A DNA stretch of 64,000 nucleotides, from NCBI GenBank assembly GCA_023333565.1, contig JAJKFH010003680.1, forward strand, positions 3,162,001 to 3,226,000, written 5' to 3'. This document shows, piece after piece, positions 1 to 10,392 of the stretch. The notes below the pieces were generated by a model. The model made no database searches. It was not told the DNA's origin and was given only the letters and a program-made list of their open reading frames with translations. Source of the stretch: Puffinus mauretanicus (taxonomy: Eukaryota > Chordata > Aves > Procellariiformes > Procellariidae). The stretch's first letter is position 1. Each line of letters opens with the position of its first letter. Position numbers and translations under genes: made by a program.

Positions 1-809
1 AACCCAGCAATTCTGCAGTGGGCAATTACGGGTATCAGTAAAATAAGAGATTTCCAAGAAATGTCTTTTGTTTTCCTTCTTCTCGTTATCCGTTACATTG
101 GCGGAGCTGTATTTCTTACTTTTCCTTTGTCTGTCCTATCGAAGGAAAAGGCCATTTTTTGACAACAGGCTGTAAAATGAAAGTTGATGAAGCCTGGTCC
201 GAACAACCCACTTGCCATTCAACACCTTGCTCCGGCCCGTTGTCTTACAGAGTTGCTTGGTGCTGAATTCCTCCTTTCCCAGATACCCAGGGCATAATTA
301 CCCCATTTCTTTGATGCCAATAACCTGACATTTGAAATACGTGAAAATGAATCAGAATATGGGTGAAGTTATTTTCTAGAAGCTGCTCAGGCTGTATTGC
401 CATCCAAAATAAGTCCTAATGATGGTCTCGGTGACCACAATCGTCATCTCGCAATAATTACTCCTCATCGCTCCCACTTCACAGATGGGATCTCCAAAGT
501 GAGTAAAGAAAGAAGGGCCAGATCCGAGGGGGCAGATCCTGGGCCACTTTTCTCAGAGGATTAAACCTGCTCTGTTTAACCCACCCGCACAAACAGTGGT
601 GATATTTTAAGGCATCTTGTTCTGAGATCGCAGATCCATGTCCTAAGCCGCAGAGTCCGGCAGAGCTTCTGCCATCGGTGTGGTTAATTGCTCCACAACC
701 TGTGCTCACATCCCGCTGCGCTGGGTGTTTGGAGTCACTTCCACGGGTGGGATTTTTCTGTAACCCAAGTAGTTAGGACCTAGATTTTTGGCAGTGGAGG
801 TTCTGATTT

Positions 810-893
810 CAATATCCACTGATGAGGTGTTTTTTGTGCGTGTATATGGCAATATCCACTGATGAAACGAGATTTTTTTGTGTTTGTATATGG
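810..893. repeat. Two-copy tandem duplication, about 40-44 nt unit
   Basis: Unit 1 (810-849) and unit 2 (850-893) both start with CAATATCCACTGATGA and end with GTATATGG. The middles differ by substitutions and a few inserted bases around a run of T. This is a direct local duplication that has since diverged, not a known interspersed repeat. Confidence 0.85.
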
Positions 894-899
894 TGCTGG

Positions 900-1240
900 G
901 ATTAATTGCACCGACACGTTTGGGCTCCAGTCGTGTCTGGAACAAGCCTGCATACGCCGTGTCGGTGTGCCGACTGTCGCGCTGAAGGTGGTGACCCAAT
1001 TCACACGCTTAAAACCACACGCTGAGGTTTTTCAGGGACGGACCCGGCGCTGCCTGGTGCCACGTGCCATCTTCTCTGTTGAAGCCGGCGGGGAGCCAGG
1101 ATGCTCTGCATCGCTCAAGAAGCTTTCGGCCTCTCACAGGGCTTATATTGCAGACCAAAGCTCTCCGGCTGCAGCCCGCAGAGCTGCTGCTGTCAGGATG
1201 ATGGACCATCTGCCGGTTCCCGACCGGTGACGCTTCCTGC
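900..1240. other. CpG-rich patch
   Basis: By hand count about 25 CpG dinucleotides fall in about 340 nt, close to expectation for the base composition, whereas CpG is depleted in most neighbouring sequence. This could be the edge of a CpG island or a GC-rich unmethylated element. No TATA box or conserved ORF was found with it. Confidence 0.4.
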
Positions 1241-3028
1241 TGCAGTAACCGTAGCCCAGTCTGGGCTTGTTTCAAGGCTTCCAGATGCTTTTTTGCATTA
1301 CCACGGTAATAAAGCCCTTCTCTGTGCTTCAACTCTGTGCTCCCGAGCTTTGTCAGGTGCATGTCATGTTGGTTCAGCCTTGATCCGCTGCATAGATGAC
1401 ACCAAAAGCTTTGATGGGATAAGCCTCCAAGATGAGCATCCTGGAGCGGTTAACGGAAAAAGGGCTGCCCTCAAAGAGGGGGGAGCTTCACTGAGCGATG
1501 AAGAGCCCAGACAGAAAATGGGAACGAGATTACCTGGCAACATTCCTGTCCAATTAAAGCAGATTTATTGTCAAGTTTTTTCTTTACTGCTGCTCTGTTA
1601 TTAATTGTTAATGTAGCGGTGCACTCTGGCTGCTGTGCGAGGAAGGGGTGCTGGAAATGGCTGAGATGAGGAGAGAAGCTGGGTCTGAAAAGGCGGTTTC
1701 TGTGCAAAAACTCAGAAGTGCTCATTGCTGGCTCTGTTCTGCAGGCGCTGGAAGGAAATTCTGGCTCTTGGAACAAGGAGCAAAATGATGGCAAAGCAAA
1801 ATAAAATGCATAGGGTCAAAGGGTTTCTAAATTATAGTGATGTATACATGTGAAATGCTTGCAGGAAAGGAGACACCATGGGAATGTAAATTTGCAAAAC
1901 ACTGTTTAGGAATTGTGCACTATTTTCTCTATAAATAGAAGCAATTCTCTGTTTCATATTGAAACACGAAAATGCTGTATCTTTGGATAATCACTGGATG
2001 TTTTTCTGTCCGCAACCTGATCATATCAGTCAATCCCCTAGACGTTTTTTAATAAAACCCACCACTGAATACATGGAATTAGTGAGTCTGAACTATCAGG
2101 AGATGGACAGAACTGAACTAAGAAAGACAAAGGAGAAAAAAGAGGGCAAACATTTGCATTGGAGCAGAGACGAGCATCTGGCACATTATTTGCCAATGAG
2201 ATGGTGCTTCTCCTCCTGTCGATCAGCCTCTCTCGCCTGTTTTCCAGAGGAATAACTTGTTAAAATCACAGTGGTTTGGGAAGAGAAAATCAGTCTCTTT
2301 GCGAAGCCCCACTGCCTGCGTGCTTGTGCTCACGAGAGGGCTCCCGGCTGGGATTTCAAGGGAAGTGAGGGGAGCTGAAGTATTCGGCTCCTACGGAGCT
2401 GAGCATTCCCACAGCTCCCAAAAATCTCCCAGGCCACAGAGCTCAGACCTTTGCAGGCTCAAGCTTGACTGTTAAGGAAATGCCAACTGCAAGAGATGAA
2501 GCCTGACGTGCAATTCGGTGGTTGCATAACTTGGGCTCAGCTTACAAAGCTATTACAGCTCTCTCGTATTTTTGGTAATCAACTTTGAGCTAAATCCTGC
2601 TCCCCAGCTCAGGCAGGGCTCCCACTCCAGCTTTGGGGAGAGCTTGTCCTGTGCGAGGGTAAAGCTCCGAGTTAAGGAGTTGAAGACAGTGCGTGCATTC
2701 AAACCCAACAACAGTGACGGTGATGAGCAAAGGCGGCTTTTGCTATTTTATTATATTCTCCTTTCAGCATGGAACAAGAAAACCTGGGTTTCCAAACTCT
2801 CTCCTGCAAAACAAAATATTTTCAAATTCAGAAAGAAAGCAGCATTCATCAAGCCTTGTGCTACATATCAGAGAAACCCCAGAGCTGCCCTGACAACATC
2901 TGGCCCCGTGCCACGGACTCGCAAACACCACTGCCAACGTTTGCAGAAGTGACTGGGACTTTGAATGCCTTTTTATTTAGGTGGCTGCTCTGGGCCATAC
3001 TATATATTAAAGTTCCATTTATAGATAT

Positions 3029-3066
3029 TTTACAAAGTGTTAATAAATTTACAAAGTGTTAATAAA
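3029..3066. repeat. Perfect 19-nt tandem duplication
   Basis: The unit TTTACAAAGTGTTAATAAA occurs twice with no mismatch (3029-3047 and 3048-3066). Identity suggests a recent replication-slippage or end-joining event. The copy number could be polymorphic. Confidence 0.95.
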
Positions 3067-3160
3067 CATGGATAATTATTTGTTAGTGTTTTTGATAGAA
3101 TCCAACAGGGCAAAAACTCCCTATAAATGATCTCTAATGCCATTCTCAGATGAGCACATA

Positions 3161-3185
3161 AAACATGTCTAACACAGACATGTCT
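3161..3185. promoter_or_regulatory. Candidate p53-family response element
   Basis: Two decamers, AAACATGTCT (3161-3170) and AGACATGTCT (3176-3185), each match RRRCWWGYYY exactly, with the CATG core and a 5-nt spacer. The p53/p63/p73 family binds two such half-sites separated by 0-13 nt. The pair also forms an inverted repeat with 8-nt arms (ACATGTCT/AGACATGT). About 20 nt downstream (3206-3218) is TTTAATCATTAAC, one mismatch from the HNF1 palindrome GTTAATNATTAAC. The match is direct; binding is inference. Confidence 0.45.
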
Positions 3186-5731
3186 GTAATGTGGTCAGAA
3201 CATCTTTTAATCATTAACTCTTTATAACCCATTTAAAAACAGGACAAATATAAAACGTCTCTTGAATCTGAGCAGCCTGGTGTTCAGTGGGTATTTGCAC
3301 TGCTTGAAAATCAAGGCTCTCAGGATGCTGTAGGACCCCCAGCACAGTAAGTGGGGCTGCAGGAGTTGCAGGGGGCCACTGGGATTTTGGTAGGAGGTGC
3401 TCAAGGAGAGGACTTAGTCATGGTTGCCTTATTTACAGCACGTCCAGGGGTGTCTTTTCGCTCCATGTTGTCTCACCCCACTTTGCTCCTGGGCTCCCAG
3501 ACATGCATCCTGCTCTGCTCTGCTCTGAGCTCTCTAGAGCCAACCAGCCTGTCGCCTACAAGACAAAATCCAGGAATGGCTGACAGGAGAGTTTTCTCCT
3601 TAAGCTGCTCCATACAGGCAGTGTAAATGGGACCACACCACCTCCAAGAATATCCCTAAAGGACTTGTAAGCCCAGATGGCCTTGCGTCACACCCCAGTG
3701 CAGGCATCAGCCATTGGGGGCCACACCAGGCAGAGGCAGCTCCAGCGGGCTCCATGGCACCTCTCTTATTATTCCAGCCCAAAATTAAACAAACAGATGA
3801 AGAAATCACAGCTACATGTATCGGACTCCAACGAGACAGGGGGTGTCAGACCCTATGCATGAAGGTGGCCGAGCGTCTAGGGAGGCAACGCATTGGGTGT
3901 TGTTGCAGGACATCTACTGTGATGTGTCCCACCAGTGGCCCCAACCCAGAAGGTTTGAGACCATCACACCTCTGCGGTGATTCAAGGCTCTCTCCCAAGT
4001 CAGTAAATGAGAGGCAAACCCTTTCCTTTCTTTCCTCCATTCCCTTCCCTTCAGGTACAGAAGAAATGAGTTTGTCCATCTGCATTCACACACCTCAAGC
4101 ATCTTGGATCCCAGAAACCCACTGTCCTTTGCAAGCATGGGTTACAGCTAGTAAGACCTGTAAAGCAGCCGTTACTGGGAGAGATGAGGATGCTTAAAGG
4201 CAGAAGAGAAGTGAAACAGCTTTTCCAAGTCACCCATAGCAGAGCTGGGGATGCATCCATCCTGCTGTTCCTATACGCTTATTAACAAATTTTGCTTTTC
4301 TGAAGCTTGCTTTCCTATCAGATAACTTAATTTCCTTCTGATTTCATTCACGTGTAACAGGACTCCTTCCCTGGGGAAAGCTGACCTTCCTTTCAGCTTT
4401 CCAAGAAGTGTGGTTTTCTAATTTTGTGCTCCATGCATATGGTAAGAATTCGGTTTTAAGGAATCTTGTTGGTTTTTTTAACTTTTGAAGATGAATGGTC
4501 TTCACTGCCCAACAGAGACTCATTCGTGCCAGAGTCGTTGAATGCCTTCCCATAAATGCAAGTGACATCTTGGATTATAATGATCCCTTTGCAATGGGAC
4601 AGATTTTGGTTTTAATGCATCCTCCATTTCTGTGTTTGTTGTGCATGGCTCAGTGCCTCTAGGTAAGAAAGGTCATATGCAGACAATGTTATAACATTTT
4701 CCTGTGCAAAATCCACACGGCTGTGTGAAAGGTGACAATGCAAAGTTTCTCCATGATGAATGGGATCTTAGAAATTCTTCATCTGCAATAGGCATTTCAC
4801 AGCTAGGAGCCGATGGCGTCCGAAGGGCTGGATGTCGGATTCCTTCGCCCTGCCCAGCTTGTGGCATCTTCCATGTGTCACACAAACCGGCAGCTCTGCT
4901 TGTGCAGCAGGAGGTACATGTAGTAAACTCCACTGGTGGGAGAGGATGAAAAATATTTAGCAGGTATCCCCTACTCCTTTTTCTTGAGACCAGTGCAATC
5001 TTACTCCCACCTAAGTATTTTCTGCTGGTTTATACTGTCTCATCTAAAAATTGACACTAAGATCGCTGCACAACGTTTCTGAGGCCCCTCTCTAGCAACT
5101 GAGAATGTGATTAATTACTTAAACAGTGCAACACGGCTAACTAGATTTAGGAAAAGAGTTGGCAGGCTCAGATCTCCAGCCCTGCGTTGAGTGCATCAAT
5201 TTTACACTTGCCAGGTGAGGATCTAGGAGACCAGCTATTCTCTTGCTGCAAGAAAAGTAGTGTATTTCTGCCTCTGGGAGCACCGAGACCAGCAGAGCCC
5301 TGACAGTACAGAGACTGCTTCCCACCCCATCAGCACTGCACTTCCCTGAACCCAGAGCCTCGGTGGCAGAGGTGTGGGAAGAGCCTGTTTTCAGCCTGGG
5401 AGAAGCTGCAAACCTCCCATTAGACCGATGAAAAACCATCAGGGCTCTGAACCTTTGCACCCGCAGCAGGGAAGCAACTGCAAAATTTCTTGGGGTGAAA
5501 TCTTGGCCCCTATGGAAACAAGGGGAAACTCCCTTTGATTTACATGGGTCTTGGCTTGCTGCCCTCAGTCCCGAACTTTGCTTGATTGCAAAACTTATAT
5601 CATCTTTCCATGGTGGGGAAGAAAATCTTCCCAGCTGTTAGGATAATCTCCTCCTCTATGCCGTTTCCCCCAGAGGCAGGAGCCAGAGCTGCTCGGGAGG
5701 GGGTTCCACTTCACTTGGCAAAGGGAGAATG

Positions 5732-5773
5732 AAAAGAAGGGGGGAAGGAAGGAAGGAAGGAAAGAAGAAAAAG
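5732..5773 (+). repeat. GGAA-type purine microsatellite
   Basis: A nearly pure purine tract contains several GGAA tetranucleotide units (about 5744-5762) flanked by AAAG/AAGA variants. It lies some 200 nt before the CpG island. GGAA runs are also ETS-family core sites, but a short microsatellite is the simplest reading. Confidence 0.85.
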
Positions 5774-5817
5774 ACTTTCACAGTTGCAAAAACCAGCTTG
5801 AAAATACGAAGTGCACC

Positions 5818-5863
5818 CTAGTGACCCAAGAAAGCATCTCCTAGTGACCCAAGAAAACGGCTC
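5818..5863. repeat. 23-nt tandem duplication
   Basis: Unit 1 (5818-5840) and unit 2 (5841-5863) share CTAGTGACCCAAGAAA and differ only near their 3' ends. It sits at the left shoulder of the CpG island. Confidence 0.9.
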
Positions 5864-5979
5864 CTCAGTGCGAACGAACCGAAGAATTCAGCACATATCC
5901 ATGAAAAAAAACAGTCCAAACCCTTTCCCCAGCTCACATGACTTTTTAAGGCAATCCCTGACTCCCATAAAGGAGTGCT

Positions 5980-6600
5980 GTGCGTGTGCCTGTCGCACTT
6001 GGGAAGGCTGTGACCGTGCCCTGCGATGCCAGCCCCGCCGCACGCCCACACAGCGGCTGGCTGCACGCAGCAAGGAGGACAGCAGCCAGCGTCTTATTTC
6101 AGGCTGGTCCCAAGCTGCTGCTGAGAAATCCCAACAGCTCCAAAACTGCAAACAGCTCCAGCAGTTTGTGGACGGAGCACCGCCGCTCTGCCGCCGCAAA
6201 CCGAATGGCATCCCCTTAACAGCGCTGTCCCCCCTGCCCCAGAGAAACATGACCCCAGAAAAAAAACCACTCTCTTTAACAGGAGGGGTGAGGACAGCCA
6301 AAGTTCAAGAAATCCCTGCGGGTCTCTGTGCTGCTGCTCAGTCGTGGCACGCACTCGGCCGCGGCGGCTCGGGGTGCCAGCAGCGAGGCTGCTGCTTGTG
6401 CTGACATGAAGCTGCTGGGTGCTTTCCTGCCGCCAGCTGCCTGTGCCCGCCGCGGGAAGGAAACCTCGGTCTTGTTCTGTCGGGGGGACACGTTACGTTG
6501 CTCTGTCTTCCGCAACCCGGTTCATGAGTTATGGGGTGAACTTTTTGCAGCACGGATAAAAAGCATCACAACCTCTCCGAGCCGTCAAAGTTGGTGAATC
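5980..6600. promoter_or_regulatory. CpG island, possible promoter or enhancer
   Basis: By hand count about 40-45 CpGs occur in about 610 nt. GC is roughly 57-58%, giving an observed/expected ratio near 0.8, which passes the usual CpG-island thresholds. The densest parts are 6020-6070, 6170-6205 and 6350-6500, with runs of GCCGCC and CCGCGG. Flanking sequence is CpG-poor. No TATA box is obvious. Overlapping ORFs on both strands look like by-products of high GC rather than coding exons. In vertebrates such islands commonly mark promoters, so this is the best place in the window to look for a transcription start. Strand and gene are unknown. Confidence 0.6.
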
Positions 6601-8530
6601 TGTGCACATCTCCAGCACACAGCACATCTGTGAAAAGTAATGAGTTTTGTTTTGGAAATGGGCTGTCGGCAACTTCTTTGCACGACCAGAAATCGCCTCC
6701 CAGGGCTCGGCATTTCCCTGGGTGTCGTTGCAGATAGCTGCATGGCTGTCCTGCCCCCTTCCTGCCCTGCACCGAGCGTTTCCTCCAAACTGGTGATGTC
6801 ATGGTAGCTAATGGGCTTTAATTGTGCCTCTCCATTTAGTAACAATAAGCTGAAAGCTCATTATACACCGGCCTTGCGGCTATTGAGAACAGCTCTAGCT
6901 CCTTAAAAACTCTCTGACTGGTATAGTTTTTCTTAAGAGTGCAAGAAAAGCAACGCAGGGTCTGACCAAGTGTACGCCCTGCAACAGGAGGCAGGGGTGG
7001 GTGTTTGGGGGGTCAACAGGGAGAAGAAGGAGATGGTTCTGCAGATTAATTTCCCTCCTGGTTTGTGCCTCTGAGGTTTGCTGAGTTAGAGGTGGGCTCT
7101 TTGTGATTAGTGACCCCAAATGCATTTCTTTTTGTGAATTTTTCCAGTTGCCTTCTGAACCCGTGTAATCTTTCAGCACTCGCAGCATCCCAGTTGGGCT
7201 TGGAGGTTTTCCAGCAGCTCCTCGCTCAGGCTGGGAGCCGTTCACCTCCGTTTCCCTCCGCTGCCATCACCTGAAGGATCCACTTTGAGCTGCTGATGAG
7301 GGAGAAGGTCAGAGGAAGGACCACAGAGACACTGGAAAGAGGCAGTGAAATGCAGAGCATCTGGTGAAAACAGATAGAAACTGCTAAATCCACTAGCAAA
7401 GGTGGGGGGGTCCATTTGAAGCTTACACAGGATCACAGGGGATCTGGGGAGGGGCAAGAAAGCCCTGTGTAATGTTAAAAATAATAAAATTTAGGTAGAG
7501 AAAAATACCTTGTAGCTGCTTCTTTTTCACCGCCCGGTGTCTGGGGGTTGTCTCAGGTGTGAGGTTCCTGGAAAAGCCCTGGGAAATGCCTCACCCTCTC
7601 ATGGGTGAGATGTGCCTCGTGCCAGCTCCCCGGAGCAGCCCCACCGCAGGGCTGGGGCTGCAGCACGGCGGGTGCTGCACGGGCCTGGGGCTGAAGCGGA
7701 TCCAGATTTATGGACTGCAGGATATTTTCCTTAGCCTGGAATTTGGCCCAGGCTAATACTTCCCTTGCTGAAGGGGAAAGTTCTCAGAATCATCAGAAAA
7801 GTTCTCAGTATCGGGCACCCGATGCTGGGCCAGCCTTTGGGTGTGTTTCTGCTGCATCTTGGGGTAGCACAAGTAAACATGCGCTGGCTGGCACCTTAGA
7901 GGCACTGCTGCAGCATCGCAGCCCGCCTGGACCCTGGGGTACCCCCTGCATCGCACCCCGTGCAACTGGACCTCCTGCTGGCAAGGCTGCACTGGGTGGA
8001 TGGCGAAAACCCCGCGTTGCCTCTTCACTCCGCAGTCCCAGCTTGGTTACGATGGAGACACAGCAGCAGAGGTTCATCAGGCTGCGCTCACAGCTAGGCT
8101 GATCTCCAGAGCTATGGGCTTTGGTTTCCCTCTCGCAAGCAGCTGGGCACACGTGCCGGCACGCTGCGCATCACGTGCGTCCCACGCTGACAGCACTGCC
8201 CTGCTGAGAGCACGAGGTGCAGGCGCCTTTCAAGCCAGACAAAAAAGCAGTGTTTGCCTTTTAACCAGAAGAGGAAAGAGAAAGAACCCCTTGAAATGGA
8301 GAAAGCATGGAAATGACTACAAAACACCCGAGTTTTTAAGATGCTGCATGTTGCAGCTGACCCTGTAACCATTCTGTGCCGTTGACGACTTACTGTCTGC
8401 ATTTACCGAAGCAGGCTGCCTGCCAGTCACTCCAAAGCTAATGCTCTGAACATCAGTAAATGGAATCGGAGCCGCCTGCTTAAATATCCAATAGGAGAAA
8501 GTAGAATGGATTATTCTATCCTTACGTGAC

Positions 8531-8541
8531 TAATTGGATTA
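8531..8541. promoter_or_regulatory. P3 paired-class homeodomain dimer site
   Basis: TAATTGGATTA matches the P3 palindrome TAATYNRATTA exactly; paired-class homeodomains bind it cooperatively as dimers. It lies in an AT-rich block with further TAAT cores (for example TTAATGATT near 8553). The match is direct; use in vivo is inference. Confidence 0.35.
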
Positions 8542-8734
8542 GAGAGAAATAACTTAATGATTTGGAAGTAATGACTTACTGGATGGCTGATTCCAGCAGA
8601 AAGTCCGATGGTGGCGTTATGCCAATGACAGCACGCTCTGCAAGCGAGATCTCACTTGAAGTTTGACAGGGGACCAAAGATAGATCTTGGGCATGGGAGA
8701 AAGCTCCAGGGCTTGTTCTGATCTCATTTCATGC

Positions 8735-8790
8735 CTTCATAGCTCCATAGCCCTGATTTACACCGATATCACCGAGACTCTGATCAGGCC
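8735..8790. repeat. Possible MITE-like palindromic repeat remnant
   Basis: The segment reads like one arm of a palindromic repeat common in birds, turtles and crocodilians, whose arms carry GATTTACACCAG and GATCTGGCC. Here TAGCTCCATAG, CTGATTTACACC and TGATCAGGCC occur in that order with mismatches and a small insertion. I recall the consensus only roughly and cannot name the family. Confidence 0.3.
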
Positions 8791-9684
8791 TTGAAAATTT
8801 GATTGTATTACAGCCTTTCCTAAAGCTGTGGAGCACTTCTGTGGACTGTGCCTGTTCCACCAATGAAGACGGATGAGATATCTAGGCACTGATAGCATCT
8901 TTTGGCTGCCTTGATTGCTTCTTTGTGTAAATGGTATTCTGAGGGTTTTTTGAACCAAGGGTCCTAAGTTTGATGTGTTATGCTGAGGCGTGGGGGCTTT
9001 TGGGGGGTAAAAAGGGGATGTCTAGTCCATGCTTCTGAGGGATGGGCTTGGATGTCTCATGTGGTTCTTTCTCTCCTACGTTGCAGGTGCCTTTCTATTG
9101 CTTTGCAGTGAACACAAGGGTTTCTTGGCATGCCGGGTTCTCCCTGTCTGCAAACCCACTCATTTCTTTGTATTTCTGCATCTGCTGCTCGAGGGTCTTG
9201 AGGTACTTTAAAAATACGAATTTCTTATGTGAGATCCAAGCTGGTGGATCTCCCTCTTTGCACAGCAAGAGGTACCCCAGCTCACTGAGATGTGTGGCTG
9301 AGGTTGCACAGCAAAAAAAACTGTAAAGGCCAGGAATGAGGGAATGACGCCGCTGGTTTCAACTGCAGCTCCCGTATGGGAGGACACAGAGAACCAGAGA
9401 GGAAACCAGGATCCTCAGTCTGGGCTCTTGCCTGAATCAGTAAATGCAGACACGCTCTTAGTCCCTTGTGCTCCTAAACGAGGTTTCCTCCTTGTCACAA
9501 AGAAAGATTTGCTATTATCCACCAAATAAGTGAAAATAACAAACAATTCTCTCCAGTGCTGTTATTAACTATGTTCTTTGAGTTTTGCCAAACACAGGGA
9601 TGAATAAGACAACTAAAGAAAATAAGCCTGATGAAGACCTTGAAATATCATTTCATTCATCTGTCAGAGGAGGGCTTATCTGTA

Positions 9685-10300
9685 ACTACCTGTTTCTGAG
9701 AGATCTTTGTCTATGCTGTCCTCCAAAATCCTTGGTGATGGGGCTTCCACAGCCACCCCAGGCAATTCTCCATGCCCAGAAATCCTCATCATTAGATACT
9801 TTTCCTAAACTTTAACTTCCAACCTCCTCTCTGCAGTTTACACCTATTACGTCTTCTCCTATCTGCCCTGCACATGGGGTGCGTATTCTACCCTTTCTCT
9901 TTCTGGCAGTCCTTTGTGCATTGGAAATTGTTACTGTGTCTTCCCTCAACTTTCTCGTTTTTAGACATCTCAGCCCATGGTCCTTCTTCTTCTTCTCTGT
10001 GCTCTTTCCCATCAGCCCGTATCTTTGCTGAACTGCAGAACTACCTTTTTTTTGCAGCAGTATAACATCACTGCCAGTTTGCAAACCATTATCATCTCAT
10101 GTGTTTTGTAGAACCACCCAGATGTTCTTCTTCTTGTATCTATACGATTATTCTTACCCTGTGTGCAAAACTTTGCATTAATCTTTATCAGACAGCATTA
10201 CATTTCTTTGGGATATTTTTCCGACTGACCAAGGCCATTTTGGGACTTAACCCTCAGCTCAACATGCTTGCAGCTTCTTCTAGGTGTCATTGCATGTGCG
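9685..10300 (-). mobile_element. Ancient CR1/L3-type LINE fragment
   Basis: Read on the plus strand, it follows in order the reverse complement of the 3' part of CR1 ORF2. Landmarks are GTGATGGGGCTTCCACAGCC (about 9736), a diverged CTGCAGTTTACACCTATTAC (about 9832), GCAAAACTTTGCATTAATC (about 10160) and CTCAACATGCTTGCAGCTTCT to GGTGTCAT (about 10258-10290). The ATTCTATG terminus is missing and divergence is high, so it is an old copy. The reading frame is destroyed. It ends at or just before a TTCCC microsatellite. Confidence 0.75.
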
Positions 10301-10312
10301 GCAGGTATATTG

Positions 10313-10392
10313 TCTTCCCTTCCCTTCCCTTCCCTTCCCTTTCCTTCCCTTCCTTTCCCTTCCCTTCCCTTCCCTTCCCTTCCCTTCCCTTC
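10313..10392. repeat. (TTCCC)n / (GGGAA)n microsatellite
   Basis: About 16 TTCCC units span 80 nt, with three or four units altered (TTTCC, TTCCT-type). On the minus strand it reads as (AAGGG)n, a purine tract able to form triplex or G-rich structures. It creates repetitive ORFs on both strands (SLPFP-type and EGKGR-type), which are artefacts. Confidence 0.97.

Larger units (their letters stand above)
1..5731. other. Unique sequence, no gene recognised
   Basis: No ORF in this stretch resembles a known protein, and the longest (about 120-170 codons near 0.9-1.6 kb) sit in different frames over a CpG-rich patch with no shared domain signal. What can be seen are two short tandem duplications (near 0.8 and 3.0 kb), a CpG-rich patch (0.90-1.24 kb) and a p53-type element with a neighbouring HNF1-like palindrome (3.16-3.22 kb), listed separately. 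The rest looks like ordinary avian intergenic or intronic DNA. An exon of under about 150 nt could be missed by eye. Confidence 0.6.
6601..9684. other. Unique sequence, no gene recognised
   Basis: This stretch has no recognisable exon. It contains an AT-rich block at about 8440-8640 with homeodomain-type sites, a possible MITE-like remnant at about 8735-8790 and a moderately GC-rich part at 7.6-8.2 kb with overlapping ORFs on both strands that share no domain signal. Confidence 0.55.

Noticed and set aside
5811..6404. 197-codon plus-strand ORF
   Set aside because: It overlaps the CpG island, where stops are rare. Overlapping frames on the other strand are equally open.
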